A DNA stretch of 64,000 nt, taken from Alopecurus myosuroides (lineage: Eukaryota; Streptophyta; Magnoliopsida; Poales; Poaceae). The notes beneath the pieces are model-generated. The model was given only the letters and a program-made list of their open reading frames with translations. It made no database searches and was not told the DNA's origin. A program made the translations under genes and the position numbers. Where the stretch lies: positions 58,574,825-58,638,824 of the forward strand of contig CM054061.1 in NCBI GenBank assembly GCA_028641055.1. Reading direction: 5' to 3'. Below, piece after piece: positions 47,096 to 58,300 of the stretch. The stretch's first letter is position 1; each line of letters starts with the position of its first letter.

Positions 47096-50000
47096 TGTAA
47101 CATCTCAGGATTTTGAAAATTTTGAAAAATTTAAAACCTTCATGCATTCATGATCATCATAGCATACTTGCATTTTTGTTTGCATAAAAATTGGTTTCTA
47201 ATTTGCTAAAGACAAAATTTTAGGTGATATTACCTATTAAACCATATTTTGGATTTAAATCTTTTTCTAAAGTAAATTATTTTATTTTGGGAAAGAATAG
47301 TACCAAAAGGTTCCTTATTTCCTAACCTTTTCAAAACATATTTTTATGTATTTTTCTGTTTTGTTTTGGTTGTGTTTTGAAAGATTTTTGAATCATTTGA
47401 TTAAAAGAAAAAAAAACAGAAAAAAAGAGAGAAAGAAACCCACCGCAGCCCACCTCTCCTCTCCCCTCGGCCCCAGCCCATCTCCCCTCCCTCCTATCTC
47501 ACTCGCGCGCGCGTAACACAGCAAGCGGGCCGGCCGCAACCCCAGCCCAGGAAGCAAGCAGCCCGCTCCCCTTTCTCCCGCTGACAGAGGCGGCCCGCAT
47601 GACGCCAGGATGACGCAACGATGGCGTCACCCGTTCTTCCCCTCGCGCACGATACCGAGTCCGGGAAGAACACGATTTCCCCCGATCGATTCTTCCCTTT
47701 TCTTGCGGGATAGGGCACGATTTCTCACGCCCATATAAGCCTCGTGACACCATCCACCGTTTGCCCCAAAAATCCCCCTCTGAAACGCCCCAGGTTGTCC
47801 CAAATCGAGCTCGAAGCTCCGCCGTGGCCGCCAGCTAGGGTTCGGGATTCCGGTGATCCTTGTCGACCCCCGCCTTCCTCTCTGCCCTCTCTCGCTTCCC
47901 CTCATTGCCGCGCACGTGCCTGACATCGTAACGCGTTGTTTTGCCCAGGAGATTGGAGGCGCCGTCCTCGTCCGCCGTCCGCCGCCGCCCCACGCATCTC
48001 CGACGAGCCCTCCCCGACGGGACAGGAAGCGAAGAGTCAACCACCGCGCCATCGAGCTCGCCTCGTCGCCCCGCACCTCGAGGTACGCTTCGCGTAGTCC
48101 CTAGGCCCGTAGAATAGCCGCACGAAGCACGCTCACGCTCCGGCCACTGCGCGTCCAGTTTCCCGGTGAGCACTCCGGCGACTCGAGGCAGGGGATCAAC
48201 GACGTCCGTCCGATCTTCATCAAGCGGCCACGACAAAAGCCTTCTGTGAAACGTTTTTTTTTATCCTGGCCGCACGATCTCATTTAGATCTAACGCTTCG
48301 CAGCGCGCAATCCGCGCGAATCGGTATCAGCCAATCAGGAGTGTAACATCCCAAATTTTACATTTGGAATGTTTTGCATTTAGACCATATGCATATCATG
48401 GCATCATTTTAAAAGTTGCATTTGAGTGTTGCATTTTAAACCCCAAAACAAAATCATGTTTTAAAAAGGCCAAAATTCTCCTATAAGGCGTTTATAAGCC
48501 GAAGGATATTTGAAAAAAAAAATCAAGATCACTCCTTAATGGTCTATTATGATAGAGTTGTAAATTTCAAGATTTTAGAAATTTGTTTGGTTCAATTCCG
48601 AGTTATATTTCAAAAGTTATGAATGTTTTAAGAAAAAGAAAAAACAAAGAGAAAAAAGCCACAGCCCAGCTCGCACCATATGGGCCGGCCACAATCAGCC
48701 AGCGCACGCACGAACACGAGCGCTCCCTGAATCCCGTTTTTTCTAACCTATCTCCATTCAAACTCGCATATCTTTGAAGAGTCCAAATTCGAATCCGCTT
48801 CTTTCTACTTGTTCACTGCTCCAAGGAGCAACTTTCCGCCGACTTCCCCACATATAAATACCCCAGCCCCGGCCGTGAGGTCGCCCCAAACTCGAAACTC
48901 CAATTTCAGATCTGTTTCGTGGTATTTTACTCGCCACGGTCCGTGAGCTCCTCGGTTGACTTTCAAGTCTTTACGAGAGTTTTAGATATTTTCGATACCG
49001 ATCCATCCCAAGAAACCTCACCTCTTTTCATCCACCACAGCCGGAGAATTTCGAGATCTACTATCTCAGATCTGAAGCGGTAAAATTTCAATTAATCTTT
49101 AACCGTTTGTCCGTTTTCGCTCAAATTTCTACTGTAGTTGCATCGCATCATTATCTACAACTTTCGTTCTTTGAGTTTTTCGATTTGAGCTACAGATCTT
49201 TTTCTATAATTCCGATCTACTTTTTCCCACCGGAGTAACTCGAATTTTCAAATCTATATACTTTGTTCTTATTCATCTAAAAAGTTTCCGTTGAGTGTTT
49301 TGTTTTGCTTTTTGGATCTTATTAGTATGTTATGTTTAGATCCGCCGTTTCATGAACTTTATTTCGATAAGATCTTGTAGATAGTTAATTAACCCGATTT
49401 AATTTGGTTAAGCTGTTTTTGTGTCTTGTTGCATTACAAACCTTTTCATGCATCATATATTGTTTAGACAACTAGAGAACTAGTAAATTAGTTGTCTTGC
49501 ATTATTAAATCACCATATACATCCATATGTGCATTGTTGTTTTGTCTGGTTTGGTTATTTATTGTGGTATGCTTGCAACGTGTAGATTGCGAAAGTTGCG
49601 GTTGCTGTTCGTGTGAGGACCGTGGTTGTTACGGTTGCGACTGAGTCGAGTGCGTGAACGACTCCAATTTCTGTCAAGGCAAGTGACACAAATGAATCTA
49701 CTATTTTATTATATGCATTAGAGTTTTATTGTAGCTAATGCATTAGTAGGAGTTGTGTGTTATCGCTATGCTAGATTGCTTCACTAACACCCAAGTGGAG
49801 TAATCATATGTTTCCCGTAGAAGTTAGCAATCCATATGCTAGGCAAACATCGTACTTGTAGATTGCTTAGCCATGCTTGTAGTTATTCGTGGTTGGGATT
49901 ATTATCATGTTATGAAAATACTCGTTATTTTAATTGCTTATGAAAACAATATGATAATTAATTAACCACTCGGCGGATTGCTAGCATGTCATCAGAGTAC

Positions 50001-52930
50001 AAAGTTTGGTGGGGACCGCCGTCCAGTATCTTGAGATTATGTTTATTTCTTTATGTAGTTGCTCTTGCGTGCAGCCGTGTTTCATATTAGTATGGGGTAG
50101 GTTGTGGTGACTCGAACCCAACGTGTCCAGAGATGTAGAATAGTGGTAGGATGGTCCGGCTCGTGGAGGGTTTGGGGATCTACTTCTTATGAATTATGGC
50201 TTAATCTTCTTTCCTTCCGTGTTACTAATGGTGTATCATGGTGTTTAGGGTCGATTAGGCAACACGGGTAAAGGGCACAAACCTCACGAGAGTTAAAACT
50301 AAGATCTTAGTCGTGTTCCATTGGTTAGGGACAATTCAACAACTAGATGGGAAACATGACATATCTCGTTCATCTTGTTTTGTTAATTACTACCAAATTT
50401 GACTATGGGTTATTGGAGAAGTGCCTGATGGTGTTTCAGATTGCTAATCCAAAAGGGTAGGAGCACTTTGCTATCAACCAAAGTGTCCAATTATATAGGA
50501 GCACTTTGCTATCAACCAAAGTGTCCAATTAGGTGCAAAATTACTTTCTGTTAAAAGATAGGACAAATGCATTTATGCAAAATAGCCTACAAACTCCACC
50601 AGCCAAATATGCATGTAGACTAGCACTTGCTATTTATATACCACCATAGTTTCACTTGCCATCATTGCTCAGAATGATCTGACCTCCTTTTGGGGGCTGC
50701 ATATTCCAATGTGCAGGTTGTTCGTATCCGGAGTGATCGACGTAGGTCTCGTGACTCCACTCAACATGTTTGTTCGCCTGTGGCACAAATTGAAGACTGG
50801 AGCCCTTATATTCGCTTTGTTGAATAAGTATTGTGCTAGCTTCCGCTATGCAAGTTGTAATAAAGTACTTTACTCTGGATATTCGATAGTAATACAATGC
50901 ATTGATTCCTTTTGATTACTATCTGTGTTGTGTGTGCTGGTGAACGATCCAGGGGCCAGTACTACACGCAACAGTATAATCTGTGTTGGCCTGTACTACT
51001 ACAAGGAGCCACCTTTGCCCTCCGCCCATATCGAGCCCCTTTCTAATTAAAACAGAAATATAACAGATTTGATTTAAAACTTCAAAAATTCATATCTTGA
51101 GTTCTGTTTATCCAAATTCGATGATTTTGGACTTTTTGAAAGCAGCACAATATGTATATTAATCTAGTCTATTCAAATTTCAAAGTTGAAACGTGCAATC
51201 ACGTGTTATTTATAGATCTCTATTAATCAATATTTTGGACATAATTTTTAATCTACAAATCCTTTTAGGTGAAATCAATTGCTATAGTTTTGTTTTGATG
51301 TCCTCTATCCAGTAGATTCGTTGAAAAAATTATTTATACAACTTTGTAACAGAAACTCTATTAATGTTGATATTTGCCTATAATAAAACCCTAGCAATAC
51401 TAATAATTATAATTTGATAATAAATTTGTTTTGCATGCATCATAACCATGTTATTAACATCAGAGAATATCATTATTAGTAATTCTTGCTAGTTGTGAAC
51501 TTTGTGCATTAACTTGATCATTGCATAACATGCATACATGTTTTTGTATTGTTATTTTGTTTTCTATGTTATGTTTGCCTTGTATGTTTACGTGTGGATG
51601 TTTTGCTTGTATTAGATTGTGAAGATGAGCCAGTCTACCCTTGTTGCTGTTATACTTGTTGTGATTGTTCATCCTATTGCCAAGGCAAGTGACACACCAT
51701 TAGATCCTGATATTTTACTATGCATTACTAGTGTTTTGAGTAGTATGCATGATAGGGAATTTTTACTAAGTTATTATTATGCTATGCAAAATCCCAAGTA
51801 GTGTGTAGCCATCCTTTAGACTTGTTATTTTGGAAGACTTATACTTACTTGATGCTTAGCCTTGCTACAAATTTGTTTTACTCAATGTTGTGAAAAAATT
51901 CTAAGTATAAATTTCAATGAACCACCTGGGTGGATTTGGTTGTTTGGTTGATGAGAGTTGAGTGTCGTCCCGAGGGGTGTTCACTTGTGGATTGCCACCC
52001 AGGAACAAAGAGATTACCAAGTCCTCTAAGTTTAGTACCTTTCCGTGCAGCCCTTTGACATATGGGCTCTGTCTTGATCAACTAAGTTGTGAGAGTTCAT
52101 CCCATGCTTACATGAAGATGTAGCATAATTATAGGTGGAACGGGTCTTGCTGGTTGGGTTGGATTCTTGCTTCTGAAAGATCTCGTCTCAATTCTCTCCT
52201 TTCCATGATGCACTCCGGGTGTATAGGATGTTTGGGCTAATTGAAGACAAAGGGTGAAAGTGCACAACCTCTGCAGAGTTAGAAACTATGATCATAGCCG
52301 TGTTCCCGGTAATGGACAACATCGAGCAGCTAGACAAGGATGGATGGAAGAATCTCAACACCGTTTTGAAGAAGTAAAATTTGGCTAAGGAAACATTAGT
52401 TGTGGTGCTCATGGGTGTGTCCCATGGTGCCAAGTTTTGAAAAGAAAACTCTTTTTCAAAAGTGTTAGGGAAAAATTTGCTTTCTGCAAAAAGCCTAAAC
52501 TCCACCAAGCCAGATATGCATGTAGTTTAGACTTGTCATTTTATATCCACCATAGTGTCATTTGCCAGTACATTGTTTGTACTGAATCTCCTTCAGGGGC
52601 TGCATATTCCAACGTGCAGGAAATTCTGAGGATGAAGTTTGATCAAGTGTTTGGACTCGAGTCTACACCCAACATGTAATGTCTGTGGCGCATGATTGAA
52701 GATGGAGGCTCATTGTTACCTTATTTCTGTTGTTTAGAACTCTGAGTTTTGCTAGTCTTTCAAGACTATGCACTTTGTAATAAATCTATACTTGGCTATT
52801 CTGGATCTTTTGTAATAATTTTGATACTTCTGCAATGGTACTTTACATTTTGTTCTGTGGTGCTAGCATTGATTCAGGGACTAGCACTTAACACAGTAGT
52901 TTTTACATTATTAAATGTGAGGGCGCTACA
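47096..52930 (+). mobile_element. Solo LTR (outer), interrupted by a second solo LTR of the same type
   Basis: It starts TGTAACATCTCAGG and ends GGGCGCTACA. CTAGC lies directly outside both ends (47091-47095 and 52931-52935), a perfect 5-bp target duplication. Without the inner insert it is about 3.17 kb. An AT-rich first part, a GC-rich block from about 47440 with ATATAA at 47733, and a downstream transcribed-like part are LTR features. No protein-coding region is present. The right part (51600-52930) resembles the right part of the inner copy, for example GCAAGTGACACA and GGGGCTGCATATTCCAA. Confidence 0.85.
48342..51003 (+). mobile_element. Solo LTR (inner), nested in its relative
   Basis: It starts TGTAACATCCCAAATTTTAC and ends TACTACTACA. 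AGGAG lies directly outside both ends (48337-48341 and 51004-51008), a perfect 5-bp target duplication. At 2662 bp it shares its start and several blocks with the outer copy. A TATAAATA box is at 48853. The final bases differ from the outer copy's GGGCGCTACA, so the two may belong to subfamilies. Confidence 0.85.
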
Positions 52931-52935
52931 CTAGC

Positions 52936-53520
52936 TCACCGATCATTCATCGGAACTTCGTAAGTGCCTGCCGGCCGGGCCGCAGAAGAAAGTGGGAGAT
53001 GATTGGGTTCTTTCCATGCGTAGCAAGCCATGAAAATGTGCATGATTCCATTTTCCAGAAACAGGCAAACTTGGCTCTGAACATCGTTGATCACTACCAG
53101 CTGGTGGGGAGCTAGCAACTTGGGTAGCTTCAGGTTTCGGTACATCATTGCAGCCACAAAGATGCAACACCGAAGCCATGGGATTTCAAGTGTACAGAGG
53201 TACTAGCTAGTAATTCTACTGTCTTACAAATACCTGTATCACATAACAAAGAACGAAATGAGAAGAGTGTAGGATCGAGTGATGAAATAAATCCGGGGAT
53301 GTTCAAACACAGGACGATGCTCGGCCGTGCTCGTATATTCTACTCTGGCCTCTATAGATCGTACAAGCACGTGCGGTTTATAACTCTGTCTGTGATGTGC
53401 AGTGGTATCTATATATACATGGGACGATCAGTGACCCAAAAAAGGAGTAACGAAGCTAGGAAGTTTATACATGCATGGTGCAGGGGGGCAGAGCAGAGCA
53501 GTGCAGGGACAGAAGAATCA
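52936..53520. other. 3' flank of the small MAPK-substrate-like gene
   Basis: No ORF is supported. The stretch lies between the outer solo LTR's target duplication and the stop codon of the gene at 53521, so it probably holds that gene's 3' UTR. Confidence 0.5.
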
Positions 53521-53937
53521 TCAGCCGCTTGCCCGCCTCCTCCTTGGCGAACCGGTGGCGGCGCGCCCGGCCTTGGGAGCAATCTTGGGTTTCGCCTTGC
53601 CGCCGTCTTTCTTCTTCTTCTTGGTCCTGTCGCTGAAGAACCCGCAGAAGCTGCAGACGCCGACGCGCGGGGACGGCGGGTCGAGCGCGGGCGACACGCG
53701 CCCGGCCGACGCCCTGTGCCCCGTAGACCGGCTCCGCTGCACCCTTGCCGGGGCGGCGTCGCGGCGGCCTGGCGAGGGCCTGGCGATCTCGCCGGAGAGG
53801 TGGCTGTCCTCGCTCCCGCGGCGGCGGCCTGGTGAGGGCCTGGCGATCTCCCCGGAGAGGTGCCTGTCGTCGTCCCACACCATCCCCGACGAGCCCGAGC
53901 GCCGGAACGTGCCGCTCGACCGCTGCAGCCCCGCCAT
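53521..53937 (-). CDS. MAPK kinase substrate protein-like (At1g80180 type), 138 aa, intronless
   Basis: The start MAGLQRSSGTFRRSGSSG and then MVWDD match the conserved N-terminus of the small plant proteins named after the Arabidopsis MAPK substrate At1g80180. The family's SPALDPPSPR motif follows at about residues 80-90, and the C-terminus is Lys/Arg-rich (about residues 104-138). Ser-Pro pairs are candidate MAPK sites. The family is linked to signalling and stomatal development in Arabidopsis; the role here is inferred only. An unusual feature is a 14-residue unit, HLSGEIARPSPGRR, that occurs twice about six residues apart, copying the potential Ser-Pro site. The overlapping plus-strand frames (53299-54088) are shadows of its GC-rich sequence. 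Confidence 0.85.
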   Translation of the reverse strand: MAGLQRSSGTFRRSGSSGMVWDDDRHLSGEIARPSPGRRRGSEDSHLSGEIARPSPGRRDAAPARVQRSRSTGHRASAGRVSPALDPPSPRVGVCSFCGFFSDRTKKKKKDGGKAKPKIAPKAGRAATGSPRRRRASG

Positions 53938-55388
53938 CGGTGATCGGTGGTCGGTGTACGATCAAGCGTGGGCGAGTGAACGGAAGCTGCGCCTACAGGC
54001 TACGGCTTATGTGGTAAAACTTGGCGTGCGCATGTGTATGCGTGCCGACGCGGTTCGACGCGACAACTACGGCGATAGGACGCGATGAGGGAGGAAGGAA
54101 GCGGCCGGGCGAGGAGAGCATTAACTATGACGGAGTTTCTTTCTTCGGAGCAGGAGGGAAAGAGAAACGGAAAGGCACGCTTGACTCCGGGAAGGGAGAG
54201 AAACGGCCGCCGGTTCATACATGGAGATAGATAATCTACTCTGGTCAGCCGTCGCTGTCTGCCTACGTTACGCACCTCTCCGACCATCAACTCGCCCCCG
54301 GCCCTTCCGTCTCTGTCATCAGAATTCAGAGGTGTGGAAGAAAAAAAAATAGGAGGAACGGTACGTACGGGCGTTTCTACCCATTTTCTGCCGACGGGTG
54401 CGCGCGGCGACCGGATCAATTCAAAGAAGAAGGCGCGCGCGGCCGGGCTGGCGGGAGAGACTTCTTCGCCGTGGTCTGGTTTCCCATGGGTGGCGCCGGC
54501 TCGAACCTTGCGTCGCAGCGGCTCGGGCTACAAAGCAGTTGGCGTCCACGGCTTCGTTGCCAACGAATGAAATCAATGAATGATTGGCTTTACCTTGGCT
54601 CGCACGACACGACACGGCTCCGAGCCGGCACAGCGACGCGACGATCCTTCCTCGCTTTTTTTGATGCCAACCATCGTCGGTTTGCGCGTTCTGTCCCGGT
54701 CCATCATTCATAGATGGGAGAAACGAGACTGCTCACGACACCTACGTATACAGCGAACGACAGCAGAGGAGGAGGTCCAGATGGGTCCAAAGTTCTCAAC
54801 TGACGGCACATTGGCCCTTCGCCATCTTTCCTTCTCGGCACTTCATTTCTATCCACAAAAGAACAACACCTACACTGCAGCTATTTGATCGGGACAAGTT
54901 TTGCTGCCGCCGACGACGGACGGCTGCGGACGCTCATCGGATTCCATCATCCGAGTACGGCGAACAAGTGCTGACATATAGGTCACGGTAGGACGTTACA
55001 AGCATGTACACAGAAGCTTCCGTTCAGTCACTACTCACCAGTGTCTCCAACTTTTGCGTGACAGCGCCTTCACGGCGAGCTCGCCTGAACATTTCACCAA
55101 AAGGATTGCTACAAGGAGTTTTACCAACTAGAGTAGATAGCAAAAGGCAGGTCCGTCTTTGCCTGAACGTTCCGCCCAACTGGTGCTGAGACAACTGGCT
55201 AAATACAGATTACAAGCACAGGGCAACCAACCACGCAAAAGGATTTAGCACGCACGCGCACGACACAACGCCGCGATAGCATCCACACAGAGGACAGGTG
55301 CTGGAAGGAGATGGGTATCTACAGTGGCACTGTACGCGCCTTCATTCGTCCATCATCACGCAGCTACACGGCTCCCGCGAGGCTCATA
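53938..55388. other. Upstream region of the MAPK-substrate-like gene and 3' flank of BRCC36
   Basis: No gene is supported. It is GC-rich from 53950 to about 54700 (promoter and 5' UTR of the gene on its left) and more balanced up to the BRCC36 stop codon at 55389. I see no element ends. Confidence 0.5.
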
Positions 55389-58300
55389 TCAAGAAGACGC
55401 CTTCCTCCAGCTGCTACCGCCAGGGCTTCTCGGGCCCCATTGGTTGGCGGAACCGTGCCTGTCCTGGGACGCTTGAGGACCCACGCTGCTAGCCCCTCGA
55501 TGCATCAGGCGGCGAGGAGACTCGACTCTCGTGCTCTGCTTCTCGGCATCGAGTTCTTTAGCCTCCTCCACTAGCGCAGCCAACTGTTTTACATCAGCGG
55601 ATAGCAATTAGCCCCAGAATGACGGAACGGTGGCATTGAGATACAAGCTAGTCTACTTACCCGAAGTTCATTCTCTTTCACACGGTCCTGAAGTACTGTT
55701 ATAGCTGGGCTCAAGCTAAGACAGCAGAAGTGGGATATGTTAACATCCAGAGAAATGCACACTACTGATACACCGTATTTGGCTAAAAAGGGGGAGAAAT
55801 GGCGATTTTGGTCTCACCAGTATTCCATCAGTTTGCAGAGGGAAGCATTGTATGTGGATGTATGGTGCATAGATGTAAGCGGGTGCATCTTCCCATCACT
55901 GCAGAAAAGAAAAAGAAAAAAGGTGCAACCTATACAGTGAGACCAGGCATGAGATATAATCTGGTCATAATAAAAGGAACTTGAATTACCAGACGTTTTG
56001 GAGCATGGCTTGATTATATGCTGATTGTTCCTCTTGAAAAAGAACATGTTGCATATCACAATAAGAAGTCATCGTGTGCTCCAGCTTTAGCAGATGCCGT
56101 GTTGGGAATACATGCAGCGGCACCTCCTTCCTTGTGTACTCTGCGCCACTATTAGCAACAGAGAGCAAAAATTAGGAACTGATAATATGGGCATGTTAAA
56201 GCACTATCTATGAGCACCCCGCATTTGACAGATCCAACGGGTATCAAGAATGATGGTACACAAACAATAGTCATAAGACGGTCATTCCATGTGACGCGTC
56301 ATGGTAAGGGACTAGTAAAGAAATGATGACTGTAAACTACAACAAAGTTGCATAAGAAAACTTGCTCAGAACAGGACTCTTTCGACATGACCAGTTTAGA
56401 TTCAAGCCCCTACTGTTCTGTTCAAAGTCCTCGAAAAGAATCACACACAAATCTCCTCATCCTAAAGCCCCTATTGTTATATTGTAGGTTGACAATGATT
56501 TGCTCAGAAAAGAACACTGCCAAAGCAACAAGATGGCCACTGGGAAACTTGAAAGATAAACCCCGTGGCTTACTTTAAAAGCTAAGCTATATAACCATTG
56601 GCTTGTAGGTCCATGGGAAGTCATCATAATAGAGTTGTGCTTAATACATTTTTAGCTGATAGACAAACATTCCATGAACAGGAGATCTCCTAGGTTAGAC
56701 GCTATCCCTTGTTTTATGATATTTTGAACTGCTGAAAGAGCACTATAAGAACGGAAGTCTCGCAAACTAAAGTGAAGCTTTCACTTAATCATGCAACTGA
56801 GACACATAAGAACAACTGAATCTCAAGAGTGAAGGCTGTTTTACAACACTAAAGATTTCACATATATCATGTTCGCCTAATACATAGAATGTTTAGGACA
56901 AGAAATTTGTATACCTTATGTCCATAGTTGACCGGTGCAAAGCCTCTTGTATGCTTGGGGAGAGATCCGAACCCTCCTGATCAACAGGGACTCCAGGAGT
57001 ACCTGGTTCATAAAGCACAAGAGCGTTTTCCATGGGCTGATATTTTGCTGATTGATTTGCGTCCAGATGAGAATAAAGATCCGCATCCGGGGATCTTGAC
57101 CAAACCTACACAAATCAGGAATGCATAAACAATTTGCAAATGTACTTCTACTAAAAACACACACAAGACAGCACTAATTAATTAGGACTCCTATTGTAGA
57201 GCTCAGAAGTGGGACCGCCTAGATGTTTCACTACTCACATGAAAAGTTACAATAGATTGCTAAACGATGATGTTCAATGGAATTAAAATTCAATGGTAGA
57301 ACAATAATTTAGTAAGAAGCTAATGCGAAATCTTCTAAACATAACACTAATCTAAAGCACAGGATCATCTGAAATGGTAATCGAAAGCTGTGGACGTAGT
57401 ATATCTAGGTCTGCACATTCAAGTTGGAAAGCATCCACCTGAAACTTCTGGGCACAAACATGAGGAAATTATGAGGGCTTTTCTGATCAACAGGTGTTCC
57501 GTGTTTAACATCAGAACCCACATATACCTAGAATTCAATGATTTATTGAGTCAAAAGTTCCCTAAAATATGATGCCATAAGTTAAGTGTTTCATATTCGA
57601 TTCCAAAGCCAACTACATATGATAAATTGTGTACTTTGCCTGAACTGTCCTTATTACAGAATGCCCTATATTGCAAGATAACTTCTAAGGTTTATTATAG
57701 TTTTTACAACTGGTTCCCTTGCAGCTGTTCGGCATCATTTATATATATACAAACATATAATGAAACAGTGAAGTCATGACTTACAATTTATATCTTTTAT
57801 TGCCAAAATAATATTATTAAATAGAGAGTCGTGAAAGGAATAAAACGGTGAGAGGATAGAAGGAAAAAAGAAATGGTCACATCTCAGGCGGATACAAGAG
57901 CCCCAAGCTCTCCCTGAGCAGCCTTTGCACAAAAGGCTGCCTCATAGATAAAGATTGTTAAATAGATAAATAGTCTACTTGTTATTTATGTTAAAAATAA
58001 AGCAAGATGGTGGAATTTCAGCGATTCGAAATACAGAATCATGTGGAACCTGCCCAATAAAAAAAATACTGTGCCAACTTCTACAATACTCACAGTGCAT
58101 CAGGTTTTTAGCCCATCTTAAATTGCTACTGGATATTTCAGAAAGAAAAGGGGAAAGAGAAGATTTCTTGAATACTTCGTTTGCGCAACTATTTTTGTTT
58201 TCAGAACACCATTAACCGATTTACTTGGGATGAAAGATAGTTTGTAGCTTGATTTTTTATGTTAAACATGTGGACTCTTTATTTGAAATCAAAGATATAC

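Noticed and set aside
47853..48236. Open frames in the GC-rich block of the outer solo LTR
   Set aside because: The block lies between matched LTR ends and downstream of an LTR TATA box; the frames overlap on both strands and carry no domain.
53299..54088. Long plus-strand frames over the MAPK-substrate-like gene
   Set aside because: They are antisense shadows of the GC-rich minus-strand coding sequence, which carries the recognisable motifs.
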